This document shows positions 50,492 through 60,663 of a stretch of DNA of 64,000 nt, in pieces. Source of the DNA: Pseudeuparius sepicola (lineage: Eukaryota; Arthropoda; Insecta; Coleoptera; Anthribidae); contig OY987298.1 in NCBI GenBank assembly GCA_963920635.1, forward strand, positions 127,047,735-127,111,734, given 5' to 3'. Position numbers and translations under genes: made by a program. How positions within the stretch are numbered: the stretch's first letter is position 1; each line of letters starts with the position of its first letter. A model generated the notes under the pieces. The model ran no database searches, had not been told where the DNA came from, and saw nothing but the letters and a program-made list of their open reading frames with translations.

Positions 50492-51109
50492 TTTTTCTTG
50501 AAATCGGCAGTAAAGTGTCCCAAAATCGTCATTAAAAGCACAGAAATCGTGCAATAATGTAGCCCATTATTGTACGTTTTTTTTTTCAATAAGTAGGCCT
50601 TGGCGAGATGTACCTAAACATCAAACGTCAGAGGCGGAGAAACCGCCCATCAAAAGTGACCAAATATTCAAAACCCGGCCGATAAAGGCCCATTTAACTT
50701 TTCGTACACATTGCGAAATTGTTTCCTATAGAAGCGCAATCCTTCAGTATACATATTTTAGTAAATTTGAATATCAATAAATTTGTTGTGTACGCTGCAC
50801 AAGAAGCAGCATTTTGGTTTTTCTGTCAGAAGGTGCCATGTCTCATCATACTTGACCTAGGTAGAGCGATCGTCAAAGTCAAGCAACGCCGCGCATAGTC
50901 GGTTCATGGACGGATGATCCCTTATTATTATTTTCTTGCCTAATAAAACATTTTTTTTCCGATTTAAAAAAAAAAAATATGTACCTCGGCACTGAAGTTC
51001 TTTTTATGACTCATGTGGTTTATTTGCCTCGGCCAGAGGCCTCGGCAACTAAATTCCACATGAGTCATAAAAAGTTGAACTTCAGTGCCTTGGTACATAA
51101 ATAACTATT
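50492..51109. repeat. Tandem 0.6-kb unit, copy 1
   Basis: From ttcttgaaatcggcagtaaa to ccttggtacataaataacta. Its 3' part (about 50982-51098) is itself a hairpin whose arms are tacctcggcactgaagttc and gaacttcagtgccttggta. Confidence 0.85.
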
Positions 51110-51722
51110 TCTTGAAATCGGCAGTAAAGTGTCCCAAAATCGTCATTATAAAACCACAGAAATTGTACAATAATAGGCTACATTATTGTACGATTTTTTC
51201 AATAAGTAGGCCTTGGCGAGATGTAAACATCAAACGTCAGACGCGGAGAAATCGCCCGTCAAAAATGACCAAATACTCAAAACCCGGCCGATAAAGGCCC
51301 ATTTAACTTTTCGTACACATTGCGAAATTGTTTCCTGTAGAAGGGCAATCCTTCAGTATACATATTTTAGTAAATTTTAATATCGATAGATTTGTTGTGT
51401 AGGCTGCACAAGAAGCAGCAGTTTGGTTTTTCTGTACGAAGATGCCGTGTCTTGACTTACTTGACCTAGGTAGAGCGATCGTCAAAGTCAAGCAACGCCG
51501 CGCGTAGTCGGTTCATGGACGGGTGATCCCTTATTATTATTTTCTTGCCTAATAAAACATTTGTTTTTTCCGATTTCAAAAAAATTATAATATGTACCTC
51601 GGCACTGAAGTTCTTTTTATGACTCATGTGGTTTATTTGCCTCGGCCAGAGGCATCGGCAACTAAATTCCACAATAGTCATAAAAAGTTGAACTTCAGTG
51701 CCTTGGTACATAAATAACTATT
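51110..51722. repeat. Tandem 0.6-kb unit, copy 2
   Basis: Near-identical to copy 1, with scattered substitutions and small indels; the hairpin lies at about 51595-51711. Confidence 0.85.
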
Positions 51723-51943
51723 AAATAATTTTTGTCTCAAAATGTGAGTAATAACTTAGATTAAAATTTGTATTGACCAAAAGTTTTAAATTACCTATGC
51801 GTGTTACCAAAGAAAATGGTACTACGCAACCATTTTCTTTGGTGTTACTGGCTGCAGATCGAAAAAAGCCATTTTATGGGTCAAAATTTTGAATCATCAT
51901 ATACGTGCTGTATATTTTGAGTCGACAAAGACGTATAATATAC

Positions 51944-52140
51944 CAATGTAAAAAACCAATATATACGAGATTCTTCTATAATATTACAATCATACTTATA
52001 CCTTAATTAACTACTACTACGTTGACAATCAAATAAATCCGCGTAATTTCACGTTATGTGAATCTCAAAACACCAAGGAATAGTGTAAAACTTTAAATCC
52101 ACATATAAAATTAGCGATTTAACCTTTTTTCGTTGCGATC
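51944..52140. repeat. Dispersed repeat, copy B, right part
   Basis: Matches 9718-9930 (ccaatgtaaaaaacca, gattcttctataat, aatccgcgtaatttcacgtt, ctcaaaacaccaag). Confidence 0.75.
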
Positions 52141-53615
52141 GAACTTCACTTAGGTAAGTTCGTTTGATCAGTAAATCAAATGTGAAACTCCAACTTACGT
52201 ATAAAAAACTTGCCTATAAAATGTTCGTATTTGATATACGCACCGGAATTAAATCATTTGACTTTAGAAACTAATATTTTAAATTGTTGATTGCTATTAT
52301 GTTGTAATGGAAATGACAAAATTTCCGTTAGAAATTATGAAAATATATTATTTTATTTTGTCCGCAGAGTTAAAACTTATTATCTAGATTATATATATCC
52401 TGAATTATCCTTGATCCAAAATTAATAATGTCATACTATTGGAAACTATAATTAAATGGGAAAACCCACGTAATTATTTTAATTACTCAACACGGAGGAG
52501 TAATTCCGGAGACTTAGATGGGGAACGCAATTAACAATAATTATTGTTGCTTGAATTTCAGAAACTTTCGATTTTTATGTAGAGTAGCATTTAACCAAGC
52601 TCTGGCAAAATATAGGTCACGGTTCATAATATCTAACATACATGTTTGTGAATACCATTAAAATGGAATAACTACACCTAATGTAAGCCATAAACACAAT
52701 TAATTTTTAAAGCAGTTTGGTCAGGAATTTGGCCGTTCATTTCAAACGAGTTTTAGAAACAACACAAGTCTTGTGATGATATGAAACATTTTCTCGATGC
52801 GATTTAAGAGTAAAAAGTGTGGTTTTACAGCCTATCTATTTATATTTTAAGGGATGTTTCTTATGATCCAAAAATACCCTTTAGAAAAATCAGAAAAATT
52901 GCTGAAAGAAAAAAAAATAATTTTTGAAAAAAAAAATACTCCTAATAAATTTTAATACGGGAATTTACTAAGGATTATGCGAGGAGTAAATAAAATTGTC
53001 AGATATGACTTCCGATATCTTGCTTAACCGTTTTTTAACCCTGTAATATTCGTATTTTTTTATTTCTGTAGTTTCTCCCTATTCTAACTAATATAACTAT
53101 AACATTATATATCTTTAAAAATATCAAAGATAGCCATCCTGAATTTGTGAATCTTGCATTTCCAAAACATGTTTGAAATGAATAACTTTGGTACTTTAAT
53201 TCATATTTGTACAGGGTGTCCATATATTTAATTTTAACCCCACTCCTCACTTATTTCATTGCATTTTCAGAAAAACAATTGAACATCGAATAACAGAAAT
53301 AAAATAAATATAATTATGGGTTTTTCAAATACAACACCCTATAGTTTTCAATTTTTGAAGTCTACGTATGTTTGCGATTCTAACGATATATGTATAGATG
53401 TTATACGGGTGTGGTTCAAATAGTTCGCAACAAATGGGATTTTTTTATTGTTTATTGTACCACGCATTCCCCATAAACCGTTTTATCGCGAGTGTTTTTG
53501 GAGCTTATTCGGATTTCTGGAGATATTCTCGCACTTGCATCTTCTATAAAGTTATAGTTTAATGTACCCACCATCGCGTGTGCGATAGCGTTGTAGCGAG
53601 TGTAAAGCCATCAGA
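52141..53615. other. Unassigned AT-rich stretch
   Basis: No gene supported. A tacagggtgtcc word at about 53213 and caacaccctata at about 53330 look like ends of another short MITE of roughly 130 bp. Confidence 0.4.
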
Positions 53616-53630
53616 ATGTAGTAGTAATTT

Positions 53631-54717
53631 ATATTTTCTAAAATTTATTTGTGGCGCAACCAGATCCATTTAATTTTTAATTGGGTTTTTCGCCACCGAA
53701 CTGATTGAAAGACAACTTTTTCAAGTTGCCTCGAAAATTCATAAATTCTTAACACTGAATGAACGAAACTTTAAACGTTTAACTCAAAAAATAACTTCAA
53801 CACATTTGTTTTCTGAGCTTTCGGAGAATAAATCTTCCTCCTTTCTCAAAGTTATTAGTTATTTTGTTGGCAATCCTGGATTGCCAACAAAATAACCATG
53901 CTAATAGAATTAGCGAAATAAATCTGGTGGATCGACCAGTAAATTTAATAATACCTTATATTCCTGGACTACCAGATAAGCTAAAACGCATAGGCAATCG
54001 TTTTAATGTCAGAACAGTATTTAAAACCAAAAATACATTGAGATCGATGCTAGTTAAATCGAAACCATTTAATGAGGTACAAAGTTCAAAAAATTGCATT
54101 TATAAAATTCTTTGTGAATGTGGAAAATTCTACGTTGAGGAAACTTGTTGGCCATTTAACGTTCGTTTAAAAGAACATACAAATTATATCAGGCAAAATT
54201 AAATTTCGAAGTCAAAAATATGTGAACATGCTTTTAATAACAATCATAGGATATTGTGGGATAGGTCCAAACCAATTCTCAAAGAAGAAGTAGGAAATAG
54301 ACGAAAAATTAAAGAATCTGCATTTATTCTAGGAAATACGGGCAACTGTGTTGCTGAATGTTTAGTGGAATTCAGTAAAATATTATTGCCACTTATTCAA
54401 AGAGAGGTTAGTATAGATAATTAGATAGAACACAGGGTACAATATCAGGCAGGTGGCTAGGCTATTGTTTCTGTTGTCATGACATTTTAAACTGAAATTT
54501 ATTACTCTGTCACTTCACTTTGACGTGGCATGATCTTTGAGAAAGGAGGAAGATTTATTCTCCGAAAGCTCAGAAAACAAATGTGTTGAAGTTATTTCTT
54601 GAGTTACACGTTTAAAGTTTCGTTCATTCAGTGTTAAGAATTTATGAATTTTCGAGGCAACTTAAAAAAGTTGTCTTTCAATCAGTTTGGTGGCGAAAAA
54701 CCCATTTAAAAAATTAA
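53631..54717 (+). mobile_element. Penelope-like element fragment with inverted terminal repeats
   Basis: About 190-bp repeats at 53668-53855 and 54533-54717 are inverted copies (gggtttttcgccaccgaact against its complement, and ctgagctttcggagaataaa against its complement). The insert is flanked by the 15-bp direct repeat atgtagtagtaattt (53616-53630 and 54718-54732). Between the repeats is a GIY-YIG endonuclease coding piece. Penelope-like elements are known to have terminal repeats in either orientation and variable target duplications. The RT part is missing. Confidence 0.75.
53864..54423 (+). pseudogene. Penelope GIY-YIG endonuclease, one stop
   Basis: The frame contains IPYIPGLPDKLKRIGNRFNV and KNCIYKILCECGKFYVEETC, then WPFNVRLKEHTNYIRQ. 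These match the linker and GIY-YIG endonuclease of Penelope-like retroelements ('YKI.C.CGk.YIGeT.R.l..RlkEH'). YVEET replaces the usual YIGET, and W replaces the catalytic R after the Cys, both damaging. After TAA at 54202 the same frame continues (ICEHAFNNNHRILWDRSKPI) to 54423. Only the C-terminal part of pol is present. Confidence 0.75.
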
Positions 54718-55162
54718 ATGTAGTAGTAATTTCACAGGAAAAATTAGATGCCCGTATGGTATTTGACAAGCTTACAAAACATACTACCTATTATACAACA
54801 GCTGTAAAGTTTTGCCTCGGGTAAACTTGAAAAAACAGCTGACAGGTGCTGTCATAGAGTTTTTCCATCTATAAACCATTTGTAATTCAAAATTGCGCGT
54901 TTGTCATTGGTGGAAAAAATTAAGACGAGGGAAATAGTCGCTGAAATCCTGCTCTCCTAGTTACGTTCTACGTTGCAAAATTTAATATAGGAATAGAAGA
55001 TAATATGTTTTCAGTTAACACATCGATAGTTAAATATCTTTTAGCACAAGAAACATATTCAGAACCGAAAGCTCAACCGAAATGACAGCTGTCAAATGGA
55101 CTCTAACTTTTAAGCATGCTAATTAAATTTATATGGGGCTAGTTGAGTAAAACAGTCATCTG

Positions 55163-55233
55163 ACCTCAATGGTCTAGGAGCACGATTCTTGCTTTGCGTG
55201 CGAGAGGTCCTGGGTTCAAATCCCGGTTGTGGA
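55163..55233 (+). tRNA. tRNA-Pro-like sequence with anticodon TGC (probable pseudogene or SINE head)
   Basis: The 71-nt body folds as a tRNA: D arm GGTCTAGGAGCACGATT, anticodon stem CTTGC/GCGAG with loop TTTGCGT, and T arm CTGGGTTCAAATCCCGG. The A box (TGGTCTAGGAG) and B box (GGTTCAAATCC) are good, and a T run starts at 55236. The body is that of eukaryotic tRNA-Pro (TTCTCGCTTTGGGTGCGAGAGG), but the anticodon is TGC (Ala) instead of TGG. The acceptor stem ACCTCAA/TTGTGGA has two mismatches. It is therefore probably a tRNA pseudogene or the head of a SINE. Confidence 0.55.
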
Positions 55234-55399
55234 GGTTTTTTGTTTGTTTTTTAAATTACATTTTCGAAGAGGGGAAATATTTATAATTCTTGTAGTTAAT
55301 TTATTCCTAAGAAGTTGAGTTGATAAATTATGGCTACATACACACTGAATAATTATTAAACTATTTGCAGTTGTTAAATTCTCTTTTTAAATAGAACTC

Positions 55400-55561
55400 G
55401 TGGTATGCCTAATAATAGATAATACCTTTTGTTAATTTATTACTCAGTATAATCCCAATGCTAAGAAAATACCACTCCTGCTACGCAGTCGTGGTATTTT
55501 CAGCTTTGGGATTATAATTCGTAAAATTAACGAAAGGTATTATCGATAATAGGCACACCAC
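55400..55561. mobile_element. 162-bp palindromic MITE
   Basis: gtggtatgcctaataatag and ataataccttttgttaattt at the left are mirrored by aacgaaaggtattat and cgataataggcacaccac at the right. The centre is also palindromic (aaaataccac...gtggtatttt), so the whole element folds into one hairpin. Confidence 0.75.
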
Positions 55562-58050
55562 TTGTTGTATTACTCCTGAAAATGGAATTGAACCGAATAA
55601 TATGAATTGAATCAAATTTATAACGGAATTCTGTTATTGTTTCGAAACTACTCCGCCACTAATAATAATTATCACCCTTGCAATAGATACTCTAAGCTAA
55701 AACTCCCAGAAATAACTGAGCTTGTGAGGAGGAGGCCCCCCTCCCCCGCACAAGCAATTACTATTATTTTGTCTTCGGTGCCATTTGCGGCTAGGGCCGA
55801 CTTTTTCTGATATAATTAGGACAGCATTTGCTCAAGAACTACGGAAAACCCTAGAAAATATAGTAATTCCAGTGATTGTAGGTCAATTAGTAAATCACAC
55901 TAATAAAGCTATTAAGGAGCTATACGCGATTTAATATAAGAAATACGCCCCCTGTAGGCTCAATGCTAAACTAAGTCTAAGGGCCATGCAATTTTGTTGA
56001 TCCGTATATTATGTTTTTTGTTTTGTTCAAAATCAGTCAAAAAAGCTTTATTTTCTAAAGTTGACTATTATAATAATGTGGTAAATAACAACAGTTGAAT
56101 TCAAATGTTTAAATATTCCCGCCACGCTTGTGCCAAAAAAGAGAGAAGAGTTAAAGAAGAGTTGTTAGAAAATGAAATAAAGCAAGTAAAATGCGATTTT
56201 TATTATGATTACCACGCCCAAAAGGCCTCCCACAGTTATCAGAAGTGGAATTTGAACATGCTAAAGTGTTATGCAGTGTAATTACGAAGTTTCAGTGCGA
56301 GATTCGGACGAAAAACTCGCCAAGGTCCTAACCTAAACATTTTTTGTTCCTGAAAACATTTTCGAGATGGAACAAGTTTCGAATCAATTTAATTTAACCA
56401 ACAAAGTTCTCTATTTCGAATTCTGCTTTTAGTTCATTTTTAGTTGCCTGTTGCCTTTGCAATTACATAAATCATAAACAATAATGTTTAAACTTTATAG
56501 TAACCGGTAAGAACAGTTTCCCGCGGTGTATGTCTGCCCCGATTTTTTTGAAATTTTGGCTACACCCCTATTTTCGGTGTCCCTCAACACGAATCTGACC
56601 TTAGTTTTTGGTGCTCGGGCGTAGTTTCCGAGAATATGAATTTTCAAATTTCCTTTGACACCTCACTTTTCATGGCGATATTTATGGTTATAATCCGGAT
56701 GAATTTTTACTATATGCAGCTCAAACTGATCACCACACTATTTTGCACCTTTTGCAACATCGAAACTTCGCGGAAACCCGCGGAAAATCCGAAATTTGGA
56801 AAGATTTGTGCCGTGTTTACGTCCGCCCGGCCGCTGTTTTCGCCCCACAATCGGCGGGCGCCGATTGTCGGGGGGAACTTTTACCTACTAACCAAATAAC
56901 TTTATGAAGACGACCACAAAATATAAAGAAGACGACAAGAACAATGAACAAGAATAAAGAACAACGCAGTGTAAACCCAAAGTGTGCCCAAAGCTAGAGG
57001 TGACAATGGCCCATATAGTTAGTTCGCATAGTGCCCGTCGGGGCGTTGGCATCTTAAATTCAGTCGCGTATATCGTGAATCCGCAATTTGTCCAGCGCTT
57101 TTCGCAATCAGCGGTGTTTTTCTATAAAGAGAGTGCATGGTGCATGCATCTGCCTCGACCTCGATTCGAAGGCAGAAAAACCTGCAGAAAAACATGCAGT
57201 CCAAATAGTTAGGCGACGCTACGAACATCGCCAACGCGGCCCCAAAAGATTGCCATAATCATAATAAAATAAATTTTGCGAAATGCCAAGAAAAGAACTC
57301 ATCAAATCCTATTCAATATATTGTTTCAGTCAAATTTACTTCAATCATGCACCGCTCTTCTCTGTATATACCCTAGAACTAAATCCCGATCCCCGTTCTT
57401 ATTCCGCCATTGCCGCGGGGACAATTTCCTTTATCTTTCCTTTGTTTTCCTATATTTGCGCACTCCGGACGCTCCTACTCACGCTCCTCCCCCCGCCAAA
57501 TGACATTTACAGTTTCCTTCCAGTCCGTAAAGAATTTACATAAATTTAGGAGAGTGGCCTTTTCGGGGACCCAACGACCATAATGGGAATTAATTCGAAC
57601 CCCAGGGACGAGTTAACCAGCTCGTTATCAAGGAGTAAAGTCTTTAAATAATGGGCGTAGATGGATAAGAACTTTTTAAAGCACAAGCCGTGGAAATCCA
57701 GATGGCCTTTACAGGAAGAGATGTGTAGGTGTACGATTATAATAGACATATTCTCGTGGTTATCCCTGCTCGATGATGAATACGTTATCCATTATCCTTC
57801 ACATATATATTTAAGGAAATATAAGTAACAGTTGATGTACTTTCTGAAACTTCAAATATTGCCAAGTTTACTCGAAATTTTACAAATTCTCGGATGCAGA
57901 GATTTCGAACCCGATGTCTGCATCGACGAGAAAACTACTATTTTTTCACCGTTTTGGACATAGTTTAATGTTTCGTACCTTCTAAACCATTTAGAGCAAA
58001 AATGCTCAGAAGCGGAGTTTTAGAATATAAAATGATTATCTTCAAAACGG
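55562..58050. other. Unassigned stretch including the second copy of a dispersed repeat
   Basis: No gene supported. 57375-57550 shares ordered blocks with 28000-28235. GC-rich patches occur at 56755-56875 and 57030-57240 with short open frames on both strands and no recognisable domain. Confidence 0.45.
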
Positions 58051-58054
58051 TATA

Positions 58055-58436
58055 CAGGGTGAGTCTGAAATAACTGGCATACTTTTTTTGGGTAAGAGAG
58101 ATGGTCATTCTGAACAACTTTTCTTAATATTTTTTTTTCATATCGCCGAAATTTTTCTCTAATTTACCCATCTAAAATGCCTCCTCTATGAAGACACGGC
58201 ACTGACGAACAGCGTAAACCCGGTCTCAAAATACTATGCTAGTTGATGATTTACCATTTTCTACTCGGTTGTTGGCAGGGCGCCAGTGCCGTGTTTTCAT
58301 AGAGGGGGGATTTTGAGGGGATGAATTATTATAGAAAAATCTCGGCGCTAGGAAAAAAAATTATTAAGAAAAGTGGTCCAGAATGACCACCTCTATTACC
58401 CAAAAAAAGGATGCCAGTCATTTCAGACTCACCCTG
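58055..58436. mobile_element. 382-bp foldback MITE with CAGGGTGAGTC ends and TA duplication
   Basis: CAGGGTGAGTCTGAAATAACTG at the left is mirrored by CAGTCATTTCAGACTCACCCTG at the right. The similarity continues inward for about 130 bp (gggtaagagagatggtcatt against its complement). TA lies on both sides (58053-58054 and 58437-58438). It has no coding capacity and is mariner-type by target site. Confidence 0.8.
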
Positions 58437-59297
58437 TAGATATAGAGAAAGAGACCCAAAGTTGAGATACTTTTTTCTAAATTCGAAATAAAATTCACCG
58501 TTAAACAAATTTTGCCTAAGGTTGCCTAATTTGAGACAGGCTGACTAATTTGAGACAGATTGACGTTCCAATTACGCACTGCCGTTACAGCTTTTACCAT
58601 AGCATAAGAGTCCCATTTCTTGTGTTTTTTTGGCATGTGTAGTCAAAAAAATGGGGTGCCTAATTTGAGATAGTCTCGTTACAGAACTCATTTGGTATCT
58701 CAAATTAGGAATTTTCAGTATAAAAAATTTACCAGTATTTTAGCTTAGTTATCAAAAAATAGTGTCAAATTTCAATGAGACACCATTAGGGAATACCTCC
58801 TATACTAACTAGTACGACACATAACATGTTTTACTCCTTACTTTAACTGTAAATGCCGGTTTATTAACACTATCAAAAAAACTAAACACTAAACGTGCAT
58901 GGCGTTACATATCTGTGAATATATAAGGAGCTATCTCAAATAAGGCACCTATCTCAAATTTGAGTCTCTTCGTCTATGAAAAAGATGAATCCGCCTATTA
59001 CGTTAGAAGTTATGTGCCTACTTGCACAATTCATAACGATATTTTCTTATTTTCGACCATTTTAGCAATTACCGTTGGTCGACCACAGTGTTTCCAATTT
59101 ATGACCTTCAGTACTTTCACAAATAGTTTTCAAATGTCACTAAATATGGCGGAAAGGTGTATGTTATATTAGCGATTCTGATGATGATGAGTATCTTATT
59201 AAAGCCAGCAAAGAAAGGAAGGACCATAAAGGGCATTCGTTTTTTGGCCTAAAACTACTTACAGTTCAAAATTTGGACAAAAAGCTACAACAGGGCC
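58437..59297. other. Unassigned stretch with a recurring word
   Basis: No gene supported. The word ctaatttgagacag or its complement recurs several times (58525-58700, 58930-58965), suggesting a degenerate repeat. Confidence 0.4.
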
Positions 59298-59306
59298 AAT
59301 ACTATT

Positions 59307-59600
59307 CAGGCTCATTTGAAGAGACAGGCATCACCCTCTACATCACAACCTAGCGAAGGCGACGATACTCTAGGTTTGAGGTCGTCGCATACACTTGACT
59401 CGAAGACCAAGTGCTTTGTGTTTATACTCTGGTTCGAATTGACCACCATTTTCTGGGTTCACAGGAAGTTTATTCTGAAGTTTTTCCCCCTCAATTTTTT
59501 TGAAGTTATCGTTAATTCGTATTGTATACATAAACCAGTTGAATTCCTTCTGTGTAGATTGTGATGAAAAGGCTGATTCCTGCCTCTTCAAATGAGCCTA
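59307..59600. mobile_element. 294-bp MITE with 8-9 bp target duplication
   Basis: The terminal repeats CAGGCTCATTTGAAGAG (59307) and, in complement, TAGGCTCATTTGAAGAG (to 59600) are flanked by the direct repeat aatactatt (59298-59306 and 59601-59609). The YAGG ends and an 8-bp core duplication fit a hAT-type non-autonomous element, and nine bases would fit a Mutator type. Confidence 0.7.
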
Positions 59601-60037
59601 AATACTATTGACTTCGATGTAGATTTTTCTTACAGAATCTATGATTTTAGGCAAACCAAACAATCCAAAAAATACTTCACCAAACAGATGTTGTGAAAGC
59701 ACTGAAAGGTCACTGAAATGGCCACAATGTGGTCCACCAACAGCAACAGCATTCAAGGTGGTCATTTGCCGATTTTTCTTAGAAAGAGGGTAGGGTTACG
59801 CTTCTCTACACATTAAAGTTATTCTTAAATATGAAAATATTGTTATGAATTTTGCAAAGAGGAAAAACTTTTGACGTAATAGACGGACTTATCTTATTCA
59901 GACACGAATTTGGAGATGTTTTCTTCTGCAACTCCTCAAATAAAATGGTTCAGAAGATACGAGATATTGTACAGTGTGTCTCTGGACTGTTTGGACGACT
60001 ATCGTAAATGAAAAAAATTCGAGTATTAATTTGATCT

Positions 60038-60663
60038 TTTGGGGTTCAGCCCTGCTTGGTATGAAACTAACTTGTAACTTAATTTTAGTTTAGAAAAATC
60101 ACGTATGCCTTGGAAATTTCGAAAAAACTATTTTTTTACACCCTGTAAAGAGTAGCCTTTTTGTAAGTTTTACAACAAAATATTATTAGGGAAACTTGTT
60201 CGGAATGGATAATTGAGTATATATAGGTTTACAAAATATCAAAAGTCTAGGACAACTTCGGTTTTTTAATTTTTTTTTTTTAACTTTTTTTAGAAGAGTG
60301 CCCTTTCCATAGCTTTCACGTCAAAATGCTGTTGAGAAAACTTATTCGCGATCAAAAACTGGGTAGGTGTAAATATTTTCAAAAGCCTAGGACCACTTTG
60401 AATGTTTGTCTTAAAAAATTTAATCGCACAAAAAAGAAAGTAGACTTAGACTTTTGAAAATTTTCACGCCTACCCAGTTTTTCATCCTGCCTAATTTTCC
60501 GCACTCCGAACAAGTTTCTTTAATAACATTTTGTCGAAGAACCTACAAAAAGGTCACTTTAATGATGGTTTAAAAAATTAGTTTTTAAAAAATATCCAAG
60601 GCATACGTGAAATTAAAATTATGTCACAAACTATTTTCAAACCAAGCAGGACTGAACCCCAAA
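60038..60663. mobile_element. 626-bp foldback element
   Basis: The left arm begins ttggggttcagccctgcttg and the right arm ends caagcaggactgaaccccaa. The arms remain complementary for about 200 bp with many mismatches (cgtatgccttgga and its complement; tttttgtaagtt and aacctacaaaaa). No protein is encoded. Confidence 0.7.

Larger units (their letters stand above)
50268..51920. mobile_element. 1.65-kb foldback element with internal duplication
   Basis: The left arm (about 50268-50425: tgtacagcatgtgcgtggtg, then gacccataaaatggcttttt and cacattttgagacaaaaatt) is matched in inverted order by the right arm (about 51727-51917). Between them are two near-identical 0.6-kb units (50492-51109 and 51110-51722). 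It interrupts dispersed repeat copy B, which resumes near 51944. No transposase is encoded. Confidence 0.8.

Noticed and set aside
54533..54717. Hammerhead ribozyme in the Penelope terminal repeats
   Set aside because: Some Penelope-like elements carry one, and a CGAAAG word is present, but I could not find the CTGATGA core by eye.
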